A stretch of 64,000 nucleotides of DNA from Nocardioides silvaticus (GTDB taxonomy: Bacteria; Actinomycetota; Actinomycetes; Propionibacteriales; Nocardioidaceae). The translations under genes were made by a program, and so were the position numbers. The stretch lies in assembly GCF_003160695.1 (NCBI RefSeq), contig NZ_QGDD01000002.1:558001-622000 (forward strand), read 5' to 3'. Positions 9,714 through 19,378 of this stretch are shown here, piece by piece; position 1 is the stretch's first letter, and every line of letters begins with the position of its first letter. The notes below the pieces were generated by a model. That model saw nothing but the letters and a program-made list of their open reading frames with translations. It was not told the origin of the DNA and did not search any database.

Positions 9714-11075
9714 ATGGACCGCCGGATCTTCGGGATCGAGAACGAGTACGGCGTCACCTGCACGTTCAAGGGCCAGCGCCGGCTGAGCCCCGACGAGGTG
9801 GCCCGCTACCTGTTCCGCAAGGTGGTGTCGTGGGGCCGGTCCAGCAACGTCTTCCTCCGCAACGGAGCCCGGCTCTACCTCGACGTCGGCAGCCACCCGG
9901 AGTACGCCACGCCCGAGTGCGACGACGTCACCGAGCTGGTCACCCACGACAAGGCGGGGGAGCGGGTCCTCGAGGGCCTGCTGCTGGACGCCGAGCAGCG
10001 GCTGCACGACGAGGGCATCGCCGGCGAGATCTACCTCTTCAAGAACAACACCGACTCCGCCGGCAACTCCTACGGCTGTCACGAGAACTACCTCGTCAGC
10101 AGGGCGGGGGAGTTCAGCCGGCTCGCCGACGTGCTGATCCCGTTCCTGGTCACCCGGCAGATCATCGTGGGCGCGGGCAAGGTCACCCAGACGCCGAGAG
10201 GCACGTCGTACTCGGTGAGCCAGCGGGCCGAGCACATCTGGGAGGGCGTCTCGAGCGCGACCACCCGCAGCCGTCCCATCATCAACACCCGCGACGAGCC
10301 GCACGCCGACGCGGAGAAGTACCGCCGGCTGCACGTGATCGTCGGCGACAGCAACATGAGCGAGACCACCACCATGCTCAAGGTGGCGTCCTGCGACCTG
10401 GTGCTGCGGATGATCGAGGAGGGCGTGGTGATGCGCGACCTCACGATGGAGAACCCGATCCGGGCGATCCGCGAGATCTCCCACGACGTCACCGGGCGCC
10501 GGAAGGTGCGGCTCGCCAACGGCCGCGAGGCCAGCGCCCTCGACATCCAGGGCGAGTACCTCGCCAAGGCCCGCGACTTCGTCGACCGGCGCGGCATCAG
10601 CACCCCGATCATCGAGCGCACCCTCGACCTGTGGGAGCGCGGGCTCAAAGCGGTCGAGTCCGACGACCTGGGGCTGGTCGACCGCGAGATCGACTGGGTC
10701 ATCAAGTGGAAGCTGATCGACCGCTACCGCGCCAAGCACGGCCTACCACTCAGCCACCCGCGGATCGCGCAGCTCGACCTCGCCTACCACGACATCCACC
10801 GCAACCGCGGGCTCTACTACCTGCTCGAGAAGCGGGGCGCGGTCGCCCGGGTGACCACCGACCTGCGGATCTTCGAGGCCAAGTCGGTGCCGCCGCAGAA
10901 CACCCGCGCCCGGCTGCGCGGGGAGTTCATCCGCAAGGCCCAGGAACGACGGCGGGACTTCACCGTCGACTGGGTGCACCTCAAGCTCAACGACCAGGCC
11001 CAGCGCACCGTGCTGTGCAAGGACCCGTTCCGTGCGTACGACGAGCGGGTGCAGCGTCTGATCGACGGGATGTAG
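9714..11075 (+). CDS. pafA: PafA, Pup-protein ligase
   Basis: A 453-residue ligase that phosphorylates the C-terminal Glu of Pup and forms the isopeptide bond to a substrate lysine. The N-terminal [14 protein letters not shown] motif provides metal-binding Glu residues. [16 protein letters not shown] contains the catalytic Asp57. It lacks the insertion seen in Dop at the equivalent place, so the two paralogs are clearly separated. It has its own leaderless promoter and is followed by the FKBP lipoprotein and pafBC. Confidence 0.97.
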   Translation: MDRRIFGIENEYGVTCTFKGQRRLSPDEVARYLFRKVVSWGRSSNVFLRNGARLYLDVGSHPEYATPECDDVTELVTHDKAGERVLEGLLLDAEQRLHDEGIAGEIYLFKNNTDSAGNSYGCHENYLVSRAGEFSRLADVLIPFLVTRQIIVGAGKVTQTPRGTSYSVSQRAEHIWEGVSSATTRSRPIINTRDEPHADAEKYRRLHVIVGDSNMSETTTMLKVASCDLVLRMIEEGVVMRDLTMENPIRAIREISHDVTGRRKVRLANGREASALDIQGEYLAKARDFVDRRGISTPIIERTLDLWERGLKAVESDDLGLVDREIDWVIKWKLIDRYRAKHGLPLSHPRIAQLDLAYHDIHRNRGLYYLLEKRGAVARVTTDLRIFEAKSVPPQNTRARLRGEFIRKAQERRRDFTVDWVHLKLNDQAQRTVLCKDPFRAYDERVQRLIDGM

Positions 11076-11100
11076 TTCTTCGGCCTCTGCGCGGGGCTTG

Positions 11101-11106
11101 TAGGGT
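11101..11106 (+). promoter_or_regulatory. -10 box TAGGGT of the FKBP lipoprotein gene
   Basis: TAGGGT lies 6 nt before a GTG at 11113, which is why that GTG is preferred over the TTG two codons earlier. Confidence 0.5.
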
Positions 11107-11112
11107 TTGCGG

Positions 11113-12126
11113 GTGCTCAGCCGACTGACCCGCCCCGCCGCGCTCTCCGCCGTGGCGGTGTGCGCCCTTGCTGCCCTGACCGCGTGTGGTGACGACACCC
11201 CTGAGGAGGACACGGCGGCCGGCTTCGACGCCGTCGAGATCTCCGGTCCGGTCGGCGAGCTGCCCGAGGTCGACTGGAAGGCGGGCCTGGAGCCGGGCGA
11301 GACCCAGTCCGAGGTCCTCGAGGAGGGCGACGGCGCCGCGCTCGAGGACGGTGACGAGGTGCTGGTCAACCTGGCCATCTCCGACGACTTCACCCAGGAG
11401 ATCGCGCTCGAGACCTACGGGGAGGAGCGCACCGCGGTGGCGCTGACGGTCGGCGAGGAGCAGCCCGAGCCGCAGCAGGTCATCGACCTGGTCACCGCGC
11501 TGGTCGCCGAGCAGGTCGAGGCGGGCACGACTCTCGGCACCCGGATCGCGCTGACCGTCGACGCCGAGGAGGAGTTCGGGGAGCTCGCGCTGAACCTCGC
11601 CCAGATCGGCATCGGCAACGAGGACGGCTTCGTGGTGGTCGCCGACCTGGACTCCGTCGCGCTCGAGGGCCCGAAGGGCGCCAGGAAGGCGGCCCCGGCC
11701 TGGGCGCCGACCGTCGAGGTCGAGGACGGCATCCCGACCGCGATCGACTCCTCCGGCGTGGAGAAGCCCGACGTGAAGGCCAAGGAGGTCCGCACCGCGG
11801 TCCTGCTCGAGGGCGAGGGCCCGGCGATCGAGAAGGGCGACCTCGCGGTCGTCAACTACCTCGGCCAGACCTGGGGCGGCGAGAAGCCGTTCGACGGCAG
11901 CTACACCAAGAAGCGCGAGCCGCTGAAGGTCAACATCGACGGCGCCCAGGGCCCCGGCACCTCGGTGATCGAGGGCTGGTCCGACGCGCTCGTGGGCGTG
12001 CCGGTCGGCAGCCGGATCATCGTCGAGATCCCGCCCGCGAAGGGCTACGGCAAGGCCGGCTCGGGCGAGGACATCAAGAAGGACGACATCCTCTACTTCG
12101 TCATCGACGTCCTGGCCGCCGCCTGA
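11113..12126 (+). CDS. FKBP-type peptidyl-prolyl isomerase lipoprotein
   Basis: A 337-residue secreted lipoprotein: Arg-containing N-region, hydrophobic core and lipobox LTAC near residue 25. Two FKBP-like regions follow. The first (about residues 60-170) looks degenerate. The second (about 220-337) has the classical KGDLAVVNYLGQTW, FDGSYTKK, VIEGWSDALVGVPVGSR and IPPAKGYG motifs of an active FKBP fold. It should assist proline-limited folding at the outer face of the membrane. This gene commonly sits between pafA and pafBC in actinobacteria. Confidence 0.88.
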   Translation: MLSRLTRPAALSAVAVCALAALTACGDDTPEEDTAAGFDAVEISGPVGELPEVDWKAGLEPGETQSEVLEEGDGAALEDGDEVLVNLAISDDFTQEIALETYGEERTAVALTVGEEQPEPQQVIDLVTALVAEQVEAGTTLGTRIALTVDAEEEFGELALNLAQIGIGNEDGFVVVADLDSVALEGPKGARKAAPAWAPTVEVEDGIPTAIDSSGVEKPDVKAKEVRTAVLLEGEGPAIEKGDLAVVNYLGQTWGGEKPFDGSYTKKREPLKVNIDGAQGPGTSVIEGWSDALVGVPVGSRIIVEIPPAKGYGKAGSGEDIKKDDILYFVIDVLAAA

Positions 12127-12181
12127 CTCCCCGCGTTCATCGGGTCCGACAAACCGGGCGCCGCAAGGCAAGATAGGGGCC

Positions 12182-13144
12182 ATGCCCGCGCCGAAGAGCG
12201 AGCGCCTGCTCAACCTCCTCATCATGCTGCTCGTGCAGCGGCGTCCGATCGCCAAGGACCGGATCCGGGAGCTGCTGTACCCGGACTCCCGCCCGGACGC
12301 CTTCGAGAAGATGTTCGAGCGCGACAAGGAGGAGCTGCGGAGCCTCGGCGTGCCGGTCGAGGTCGCCCAGCTCGACCCGCTCTTCGACGACGAGGTGGGC
12401 TACCGGATCCCGCCCGACGAGTTCGCGCTGCCGGACGTCTCGCTGACCCCGGAGGAGGCCGCGGTCGTCGGCCTCGCCTCGCGGGTCTGGCAGCAGGCGA
12501 CGATGGCGCAGGCGACCACCGACGCGGTCCGCAAGCTGAGCGCGGCCGGGATCGACGTGGACCTGACGGCGCTCGAGATCGCGCAGCCCCGGCTGACCGC
12601 GGACGAGCCCGCGTTCGCGACCTGCTGGGAGGCCGTCTGTGACCGCACCTGCATCGAGTTCGACTACCAGCGTCCCGACGACGAGGCGAGCCGGCGGCGC
12701 CACCTCCAGCCGTGGGGGATGGTGCGCACGTCGGGCCGGTGGTACCTGGTCGGCTTCGACACCGACCGCGGCGCCGAGCGGGTGTTCCGGCTCGACCGCG
12801 TCGTCGGCGCCGTCCGCAAGGTCGGGCCGCCCCGCGCCTACGAGGTGCCGCCCGACACCGACCTGCGCGAGACGATCCAGCGGCTGGCGCCGACGCCTGC
12901 CGCCGAGCGGGCGGTGCTCCTGGTCCGGAAGGGCACCGGCCACAGCTTCCGCCGGCGGGCGGCGCGCATCGACGAGGGCGTCGAGGGTCCGGACGCCGGT
13001 ACGACGTGGGACCGGGTCGAGCTCGACCGGCCGGCCCGCGGCTTCGTCGACGAGGTGCTCTACCACGGGCCCGACGTCGTGCTCGTCGAGCCCGCCGCGC
13101 TCCGGTCGGTCGTCGTGAGCCGGCTCGAGGCGGTGACCAGGTGA
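12182..13144 (+). CDS. pafB: PafB, WYL-domain transcriptional regulator
   Basis: A 320-residue protein with an N-terminal winged helix (SERLLNLLIMLLVQRRPIAKDRIREL) and a WYL domain around residues 140-230, with RTSGRWYLVGFDTDRGAERVFRLDR. With PafC it forms the heterodimer known in mycobacteria to activate a RecA/LexA-independent DNA-damage response. Its stop overlaps the GTG of pafC by four bases, consistent with stoichiometric synthesis. The sequence upstream, GATAGGGGCC before the ATG, is a poor -10 box, so it may be co-transcribed with the FKBP gene. Confidence 0.94.
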   Translation: MPAPKSERLLNLLIMLLVQRRPIAKDRIRELLYPDSRPDAFEKMFERDKEELRSLGVPVEVAQLDPLFDDEVGYRIPPDEFALPDVSLTPEEAAVVGLASRVWQQATMAQATTDAVRKLSAAGIDVDLTALEIAQPRLTADEPAFATCWEAVCDRTCIEFDYQRPDDEASRRRHLQPWGMVRTSGRWYLVGFDTDRGAERVFRLDRVVGAVRKVGPPRAYEVPPDTDLRETIQRLAPTPAAERAVLLVRKGTGHSFRRRAARIDEGVEGPDAGTTWDRVELDRPARGFVDEVLYHGPDVVLVEPAALRSVVVSRLEAVTR

Positions 13145-14157
13145 CGGCGACGTCGGGCGCCGCGGCGCCGGGTGCGCGCGACCAGGTGGCGCGGCTGCTG
13201 ACGCTGGTGCCGTTCCTGCACCACCGCGACCAGGTCCGGCTGGCCGACGCCGCGGAGCTGCTGGGCACGACGCCCGAGCAGGTGCTGCGGGACCTCAAGG
13301 TGCTCTTCATGTGCGGGCTGCCGGGCGGGCTGCCCGACGACCTGATCGACGTCGACCTCGACGCCATCGAGTCCGAGGAGGGCGGACCGGTCAGCGACGG
13401 TGTCATCCGCATCGAGAACGCCGACTACCTGGCCCGCCCGCTGCGCCTCAGCCCGACCGAGGCGTCGGCGGTCCAGGTGGCCCTCCTCGCGCTGCGGGAC
13501 GTGTCGACCGCCGACACGCAGGCGATCATCGACGCGGTGCTGGCGAAGCTCGACGCGGCCGCGGCCAGCGCCGCAGCGGCGCGGCGGATCGCGGTGGACG
13601 CCCGGTCGTCCGACGTGGCCGAGCTCGCCCTGTCCGACACGCTCCAGCGCGCGGCCGACGAGCAGCGCCAGGTGCGACTCACCTACCACGTGCCGGCCCG
13701 CGACGAGCTGTCGGAGCGTGTCGTCGACCCGCGCGGCGTCGTACCGCACGGCCGGTTCCGCTACCTCGACGCCTGGTGCCACACCGCAGGCAGCGAGCGG
13801 CTGTTCCGGCTCGACCGGATCACCGACGCGCTCGTCCTCGACACGCCCACCACGACGCCCCAGACGCCGCCGCGCGAGGTCACCGAGGGACTGTTGTCGG
13901 GTGAGGCGCCGCCGGGCGGAACGGTGGCCACGCTGGTGCTCCAGCCGCAGGCCGACTGGGTGCCGCACTACTACCCGATGCAGGAGGTGCGGGAGGGCGC
14001 GGACGGGGTGCTCGAAGCGGACCTCCCGGTCGCCGATCCCCGGTGGCTGATGCGCCTGCTGCTGCGCCTGGCGCCGTACGCCTCGGTGAAGGCCCCCGCG
14101 GAGTTCGCGGAGTCGTTCTCAGCGACTGCACAGGAGACGCTGGCCCTCTATCGCTGA
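13141..14157 (+). CDS. pafC: PafC, WYL-domain transcriptional regulator
   Basis: A 338-residue partner of PafB. The N-terminal helix-turn-helix is VRLADAAELLGTTPEQVLRDLKVL. The WYL region (about residues 165-230) includes VVPHGRFRYLDAWCHTAGSERLFRLDRI, followed by a C-terminal WCX-type extension. The start is GTG at 13141, fixed by the GTGA overlap with pafB. The role is the same as for PafB, with each subunit contributing one winged helix. Confidence 0.94.
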   Translation: MTATSGAAAPGARDQVARLLTLVPFLHHRDQVRLADAAELLGTTPEQVLRDLKVLFMCGLPGGLPDDLIDVDLDAIESEEGGPVSDGVIRIENADYLARPLRLSPTEASAVQVALLALRDVSTADTQAIIDAVLAKLDAAAASAAAARRIAVDARSSDVAELALSDTLQRAADEQRQVRLTYHVPARDELSERVVDPRGVVPHGRFRYLDAWCHTAGSERLFRLDRITDALVLDTPTTTPQTPPREVTEGLLSGEAPPGGTVATLVLQPQADWVPHYYPMQEVREGADGVLEADLPVADPRWLMRLLLRLAPYASVKAPAEFAESFSATAQETLALYR

Positions 14158-14210
14158 GTGCGGCGTAGTATGAGGGCGAACGTCGTTCCCGATGCGAGAG
14201 TTGGTCCCTG

Positions 14211-14477
14211 ATGCTTCCCCTGATCGCGATGCCCCAAGGCGCGGAGTGGCTGATCATCCTGGCGATCGTGATCCTCGTGTTCGGTGCGGCCAAGCTGCCG
14301 GAGCTCGCCCGCGGCACGGGCCAGGCGCTGCGGATCTTCAAGTCCGAGACCAAGGGCCTGCGCGACGACGACGACGACAAGGACACCGCGCCGACGGCAC
14401 CCCAGCAGCTCGCGCCCGCCGACGATGGGATCGCCGAGGGCGAGATCGTCGACGAGCAGCGCAAGCACAACATCTGA
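14211..14477 (+). CDS. tatA: TatA, twin-arginine translocase pore subunit
   Basis: An 88-residue protein with a short N-terminal membrane helix (EWLIILAIVILVFGAAKLPELARGTGQ, residues 10-36), a hinge with the FGxxKLPELARG signature, an amphipathic helix and an acidic tail (DDDDDK). It assembles the size-variable channel for folded Tat substrates. The ATG at 14211 follows a leader of about 40 nt after TAGTAT (14166-14171). A second ATG at 14229 (MPQGAEW) is possible. tatC follows after 12 bp. Confidence 0.93.
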   Translation: MLPLIAMPQGAEWLIILAIVILVFGAAKLPELARGTGQALRIFKSETKGLRDDDDDKDTAPTAPQQLAPADDGIAEGEIVDEQRKHNI

Positions 14478-14489
14478 TCCGGACCCCAC

Positions 14490-15326
14490 TTGTCGCTCAC
14501 GGGAGTCGTCCAGCTCTTCGTCGGCAAGCCGGTCCACCCCGTCGGGGACGACGGTCGGATGGCGTTGTCCGACCACCTGCGCGAGCTGCGCGCTCGAATA
14601 CTCAAGGGGTCCACGGCGATCATCGCCGCGTTCGTGGTTGCCCTGTTCTTCTTCGACCCCTTGCTCGACCTCGTCCTCGAGCCGTACTTGAAGGCCCAGG
14701 ATCAGCTGCCCGACGGACAGACCGAAGCGACGACCGCGGGCGCGGCCGGTGGCTTCCTGCTCTACCTCAAGCTCTGCGGCCTGGCCGCGGTCATCGGCTC
14801 CAGCCCGATCTGGCTCTACCAGATCTGGGCATTCATCCTGCCCGGCCTGCACCGCAACGAGAAGAAGTGGACCGCGATCTTCGGCGCCGTCGCTGGTCCA
14901 CTGTTCTTCGTCGGGATCATCCTGGGCTACCTGACCCTGCCGAAGGGGCTCGAGGTCCTCATCGGTTTCACACCCGCCGACCTCACCAACCTGGTGGAGT
15001 TCAACGACTACCTGACCTTCTTCATCCGCACGATGCTGGGCTTCGGGATCGCCTTCGAGATCCCGGTCTTCGTGGTGATGCTGAACCTGGCCGGCGTCCT
15101 CAAGGGCAAGACCCTCGGCGCGCACCGGCCGTGGATCATCGTCGGCACCTTCGTCTTCGCGGCCGTCATCACGCCGTCGGGCGACCCGTTCACGATGTCG
15201 TTCATGGCCGTCCCGATGATCGTCCTCTTCCTGATCTCCGAGGTGATCGCGCGTCTCAACGACCGGCGACGGGACAAGCGCGGCATCAACGCCGGCCTGA
15301 GCCCGGACGAGGCCTCGCCCCTGTGA
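14490..15326 (+). CDS. tatC: TatC, twin-arginine signal receptor
   Basis: A 278-residue six-helix membrane protein, the docking site for RR signal peptides. The N-terminal MALSDHLRELRARI signature is present, as are the conserved cytoplasmic and periplasmic loops (QIWAFILPGLHRNEKKW; EFNDYLTFF). The TTG at 14490 gives an N-terminus SLTGVVQLFVGKPVHPVGDDGR that resembles other actinobacterial TatC proteins. The ATG at 14559 is the alternative. Its stop overlaps the next gene's GTG. Confidence 0.94.
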   Translation: MSLTGVVQLFVGKPVHPVGDDGRMALSDHLRELRARILKGSTAIIAAFVVALFFFDPLLDLVLEPYLKAQDQLPDGQTEATTAGAAGGFLLYLKLCGLAAVIGSSPIWLYQIWAFILPGLHRNEKKWTAIFGAVAGPLFFVGIILGYLTLPKGLEVLIGFTPADLTNLVEFNDYLTFFIRTMLGFGIAFEIPVFVVMLNLAGVLKGKTLGAHRPWIIVGTFVFAAVITPSGDPFTMSFMAVPMIVLFLISEVIARLNDRRRDKRGINAGLSPDEASPL

Positions 15327-15748
15327 CCGACACCCGGTGCCACGAGGTCGACGCGTTCGACCTCCCCGACTGGCTGGGCACCGACCCGGTCACCTGGTCG
15401 GCGGTCGGGCCGCTCCGCAACGGCATCGTGCCCGGCCTGCTGCACAGCGACGTCACCGACGCCGAGCTGCCCTGCGACCTGCTGGCCGGCGACGTGGCCT
15501 ACCCGGTCGCCGTGGTGGACGAGGCGACGCGGGTGCAGATCCACCAGGCGTGGCGGCACGGCCAGGTCCACGTCGTACGACGCGAGGACCGGCTCACGCT
15601 CGGGGCTCCGGGCACGGACTTCCCGGCCCCGCGGGTGCTCGACGCGGTCGGCCGGCTCGCCAAGGCCGTCGGGGCCCCGCCCGACCACTTCGCCGTCCGG
15701 CTCCGGGTGGCGCGCGACGGATCGGGCTGGGACCGCGGCGGAGGCTGA
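15323..15748 (+). CDS. Conserved-looking unknown protein between tatC and the lipid kinase
   Basis: A 141-residue soluble protein with no signal peptide or membrane segment. It is rich in acidic residues and has no cysteine cluster apart from scattered Cys at the N-terminus. The start is GTG at 15323, fixed by a GTGA overlap with tatC, so it should be translationally coupled to the Tat genes. I do not recognise the family. Position between tatC and dagK/helY is the only hint, and it does not define a function. Confidence 0.65.
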   Translation: MTDTRCHEVDAFDLPDWLGTDPVTWSAVGPLRNGIVPGLLHSDVTDAELPCDLLAGDVAYPVAVVDEATRVQIHQAWRHGQVHVVRREDRLTLGAPGTDFPAPRVLDAVGRLAKAVGAPPDHFAVRLRVARDGSGWDRGGG

Positions 15749-15766
15749 CGTCACCGGGTCGGTCGA

Positions 15767-15772
15767 TAGGTT
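15767..15772 (+). promoter_or_regulatory. -10 box TAGGTT of the diacylglycerol kinase gene
   Basis: TAGGTT is followed after GGGCAC by the GTG start at 15779, the leaderless geometry seen elsewhere in the window. Confidence 0.5.
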
Positions 15773-15778
15773 GGGCAC

Positions 15779-16651
15779 GTGACCCGCGACATCGCCCTCC
15801 TCACGAACCCCGCGGCGGGCAAGGGCCGTGCCGCGCGGGTCCGCGACGTCGCCCTCCCGCTGCTGCACGGCGCGGGCTGGCGGGTGCGTTCGCTCGCGGG
15901 GCGCGACGCCGAGGAGGCGTCCGACCTGGCCCGCAAGGCCGTCGCCGACGGCGTCGAGGCGCTGGTCGTGTGTGGCGGCGACGGGCTGGTGCACCTGGCC
16001 GTGCAGGCGCTCGCCGGCTCCGACGTGCCGCTGGGCGTCCTGCCGGCCGGCACCGGCAACGACGTCGCGCGCTACTTCGACATCCCGCGCAAGGACCCGG
16101 CGGCGGCCGCCGCCCGGCTGCTCGCGTGGCAGCCCCGGACGATCGACCTGGCGCGGTCCGGAGACCGCTGGTTCGTGACCGTCCTCGCCGCCGGCTTCGA
16201 CGCCGTGGTCAACGAGCGCGCGAACCGGATGACCTGGCCGCGCGGCCAGATGCGCTACAACCTGGCGACGATCGCCGAGCTGCGCACGTTCGAGCCGTTG
16301 CGCTACGAGCTCGACCTCGACGGCGAGCAGCGCCAGCTCGAGGCGATGCTCGTGGCAGTCGGCAACGGCCCCTCGTTCGGGGGTGGGCTCCGGATCGCCG
16401 AGGGCGCGTCGCTCGACGACGGGCTCCTCGACGTCATCGTGATCGGGCCGATGACCAAGCCGGCGCTGGTCCGCACCTATCCGAAGCTCTTCAACGGCAC
16501 CCACACCGACCACCCACGGTTCAGTCGGCACCGGGTCCGCCGGGTCACCGTCGCCTGCCCCGGCATCGTCGGCTACGCGGATGGGGAGCGGTACGGCGCG
16601 CTCCCGCTCACGGTCGAGGCGGTCCCGCAGGCCCTGGGGGTCCTCACATGA
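15779..16651 (+). CDS. Diacylglycerol/lipid kinase, YegS/DagK family
   Basis: A 290-residue protein with the DAGK catalytic fold. NPAAGKGRA near the N-terminus binds phosphate, CGGDG (about residues 64-68) is the nucleotide-binding signature, and LPAGTGNDVAR follows at about 88. It likely phosphorylates diacylglycerol or a related lipid at the membrane and so feeds phospholipid recycling. The GTG at 15779 is supported by the -10 box in front. Its stop overlaps the helY ATG (ATGA), tying it to the helicase as an operon. Confidence 0.9.
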   Translation: MTRDIALLTNPAAGKGRAARVRDVALPLLHGAGWRVRSLAGRDAEEASDLARKAVADGVEALVVCGGDGLVHLAVQALAGSDVPLGVLPAGTGNDVARYFDIPRKDPAAAAARLLAWQPRTIDLARSGDRWFVTVLAAGFDAVVNERANRMTWPRGQMRYNLATIAELRTFEPLRYELDLDGEQRQLEAMLVAVGNGPSFGGGLRIAEGASLDDGLLDVIVIGPMTKPALVRTYPKLFNGTHTDHPRFSRHRVRRVTVACPGIVGYADGERYGALPLTVEAVPQALGVLT

Positions 16652-19368
16652 GCGTGTTCGACGAGTTCGCGGCGTCGTACGCCTTCGACCTCGACGACTT
16701 CCAGGTCGAGGGCTGCCGGGCGCTGGAGGCGGGCAAGGGCGTGCTGGTCGCGGCGCCGACCGGCGCGGGGAAGACGCTGGTGGGGGAGTTCGCCGTCCAC
16801 CTCGCGATCGAGACCGGTCGGAAGTGCTTCTACACGACCCCGATCAAGGCGCTGTCCAACCAGAAGTACCACGACCTGGTCGCCCGCTACGGCCCCGAGC
16901 GGGTCGGCCTGCTCACCGGTGACATCACCATCAACGGCGAGGCGCCGGTGGTCGTGATGACGACCGAGGTGCTGCGCAACATGCTCTACGCGGGCTCGCG
17001 GACGCTCATCGGCCTCGGTTTCGTCGTGATGGACGAGGTCCACTACCTCGCCGACCGGTCCCGCGGCGCGGTGTGGGAGGAGGTCATCATCCACCTCCCG
17101 GAGTCGGTGACCGTGGTGTCGCTGTCGGCGACGGTCTCGAACGCCGAGGAGTTCGGTGAGTGGCTCGAGACCGTGCGCGGCGAGACCGCGACCATCGTCG
17201 CCGAGCGCCGGCCGGTCCCGCTCTACCAGCACGTGATGGTCGGCCGGCGGCTGCTCGACCTGTTCGCGTCCTCCGACGTCGACGCCTCTGCTGGATTCGT
17301 GCGCGAGGGTGCACCCGTCAACGACGAGCTGATGCGGATCGCCCGCGACGACTGGGCCAGCACCCGGCTGATGCGCGACCGGCGGTCGCCGCGCAAGGGG
17401 AAGCCGGGGTCGTCGAAGAACCCGCGCAGTGTCGGCAACGGCCGCCGGGTGTGGATCCCCGGTCGCACCGAGGTGATCGAGCGGCTCGAGCGCGACCACA
17501 TGCTCCCGGCGATCGTCTTCATCTTCAGCCGCGCTGCGTGCGACGCGGCCGTCCGGCAGTGCCTCGACGCCAACCTCCGGCTGAACACGCCCGCCGAGCG
17601 CGACGAGGTCATCGACTACGTCGAGCGGACGCTCGGCCAGCTCCCGGCTGCCGACCTCGAGGTGCTCGGCTTCCACGAGTTTCGCGACGCCGCGAGCCGC
17701 GGCGTCGCCGCCCACCACGCCGGGATGCTGCCGGCGTTCAAGGAGTGCGTCGAGTCGCTCTACCTGCGCGGCCTGGTGAAGGTCGTCTTCGCGACTGAGA
17801 CCCTCGCGCTCGGCATCAACATGCCCGCGCGCACCGTCGTGCTCGAGAAGCTGACCAAGTGGAACGGCGAGAACCACGCCGACATCACGCCGGGGGAGTA
17901 CACCCAGCTGACCGGCCGCGCCGGCCGGCGTGGCCTCGACATCGAGGGCAACGCGGTCGTCCTCTGGCAGCCGGGCATGAACCCGCGCGAGCTCGCGGGT
18001 CTGGCGTCGACCCGCACCTATCCGCTGCGTTCGTCGTTCCGCCCGTCCTACAACATGGCGGTGAACCTGGTGCACCAGTACGGCCGGCACCGCGCTCGGG
18101 AGCTGCTGGAGCAGTCCTTCGCCCAGTTCCAGGCGGACCGGGCCGTGGTCGGGCTCGCGCGCCAGCTGCGGAAGGCCGAGGACGCCCTGGCCGGCTACGC
18201 CGAGGCTGCCAAGTGCCACCTCGGCGACTTCATGGAGTACGCCGAGCTGCGCCGCCGGGTCAGCGAGGTCGAGAAGGAGGCGAGCAAGGCCCGCCGCGCC
18301 GAGCGTCGCGACGAGGCCTCGGTCTCCCTCGAGCGGCTCAAGAAGGGCGACGTGATCGTCGTGCCCGCCGGCAAGTTCGCCGGCCCGGCGGTGGTCCTCG
18401 ACCCCGGGCTGTCCGAGAACGGGCACCGCCCGCTGGTCGTGACCGCCTCGCGGCAGTCGAAACGGCTCGCGATGCCCGACTTCCCGGTGCCCGTCGAGCC
18501 GGTCGGCCGGATCCGGCTGCCCAAGGGCTTCGACGGCCGCAACCCGCACCTGCGCAAGCAGGTCGCGGACTCGGTCCGGAAGGCCGTCGACGACCTCCCG
18601 CTCTCGGTCACCCGGCCACGGCTGGAGAAGGGCTCGGCCGACCCGGCCGTCGCCGAGGCGGTCCGCGACCTGCGTCAGCAGATGAAGGCGCACCCGTGCC
18701 ACGGCTGCGCGGACCGGGAGGACCACGCGCGCTGGACCGAGCGCTACTTCAAGCTGCAGCGCGACACCGAGACCCTCGCCCGGCGGGTGGAGCGTCGTAC
18801 GAACACCGTCGCGCGGGAGTTCGACCGGGTCTGCCAGGTGCTCGACGCGCTGCGCTACCTCGACGGCGACCGGGTCACCGACCGTGGCCGCGGCCTGATG
18901 CGGATCTACTCCGACCTCGACCTCGTCGCCGCCGAAGCGCTGCGCGAGGGGATGTGGGACGACCTCTCGCCCTCCCAGCTCGCCGCGGTCCTGTCGGTCC
19001 TCGTGTTCGAGGCCCGGCGACCCGACGAGTCGCCACCCCGCGTCCCCGGCGGACCCATCACCGTCACGATCGAGGCCATGGTCCGGTTGTGGGGCGAGCT
19101 CGAGCGGCTGGAGAAGGACCACCGGCTGGCGTTCCTCCGCCCGCCCGACGCCGGGTTCGCCTGGACGGCCTACCGCTGGGCCGAGGGCGACACCCTCGAC
19201 GAGGTCCTCACCCGCGCCGACCTCACCGCCGGCGACTTCGTCCGGCAGATGAAGCAGCTCGTCGACTTCGCCGGCCAGATCGCCGACGCGGCGGGCGACT
19301 CACCCGTCCGCAAGACCGCCCGAGCCGCCGTCGACCTGCTGCGGCGCGGGATCGTCTCGACCGAGTAA
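16648..19368 (+). CDS. helY: HelY, Ski2/Mtr4-like DExH-box helicase
   Basis: A 906-residue superfamily-2 RNA helicase. Motif I APTGAGKT is at residues 36-43, motif II DEVH at 129-132, and SLSATVSN is motif III. The C-terminal helicase motif QLTGRAGRRGLD is motif VI. The C-terminal DSHCT-like domain ends in RKTARAAVDLLRRGIV. It is related to mycobacterial HelY, which also lies after tatAC. A role in RNA turnover is inferred from family. The basic segment at residues 245-265 (RRSPRKGKPGSSKNPRS) is a lineage-specific insertion between helicase domains. Confidence 0.94.
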   Translation: MSVFDEFAASYAFDLDDFQVEGCRALEAGKGVLVAAPTGAGKTLVGEFAVHLAIETGRKCFYTTPIKALSNQKYHDLVARYGPERVGLLTGDITINGEAPVVVMTTEVLRNMLYAGSRTLIGLGFVVMDEVHYLADRSRGAVWEEVIIHLPESVTVVSLSATVSNAEEFGEWLETVRGETATIVAERRPVPLYQHVMVGRRLLDLFASSDVDASAGFVREGAPVNDELMRIARDDWASTRLMRDRRSPRKGKPGSSKNPRSVGNGRRVWIPGRTEVIERLERDHMLPAIVFIFSRAACDAAVRQCLDANLRLNTPAERDEVIDYVERTLGQLPAADLEVLGFHEFRDAASRGVAAHHAGMLPAFKECVESLYLRGLVKVVFATETLALGINMPARTVVLEKLTKWNGENHADITPGEYTQLTGRAGRRGLDIEGNAVVLWQPGMNPRELAGLASTRTYPLRSSFRPSYNMAVNLVHQYGRHRARELLEQSFAQFQADRAVVGLARQLRKAEDALAGYAEAAKCHLGDFMEYAELRRRVSEVEKEASKARRAERRDEASVSLERLKKGDVIVVPAGKFAGPAVVLDPGLSENGHRPLVVTASRQSKRLAMPDFPVPVEPVGRIRLPKGFDGRNPHLRKQVADSVRKAVDDLPLSVTRPRLEKGSADPAVAEAVRDLRQQMKAHPCHGCADREDHARWTERYFKLQRDTETLARRVERRTNTVAREFDRVCQVLDALRYLDGDRVTDRGRGLMRIYSDLDLVAAEALREGMWDDLSPSQLAAVLSVLVFEARRPDESPPRVPGGPITVTIEAMVRLWGELERLEKDHRLAFLRPPDAGFAWTAYRWAEGDTLDEVLTRADLTAGDFVRQMKQLVDFAGQIADAAGDSPVRKTARAAVDLLRRGIVSTE

Positions 19369-19378
19369 GGGAGCAACG

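Noticed and set aside
12174..12179. TAGGGG as a leaderless -10 box for pafB
   Set aside because: It lacks the terminal T and sits only 2 nt from the ATG, unlike the 6-7 nt spacing elsewhere.
15323..19368. Possible single giant protein combining the unknown gene, lipid kinase and helicase in one frame
   Set aside because: The long frame is open by chance through the lipid kinase region. The DagK and HelY start codons with ATGA overlap and the domain borders show three genes.
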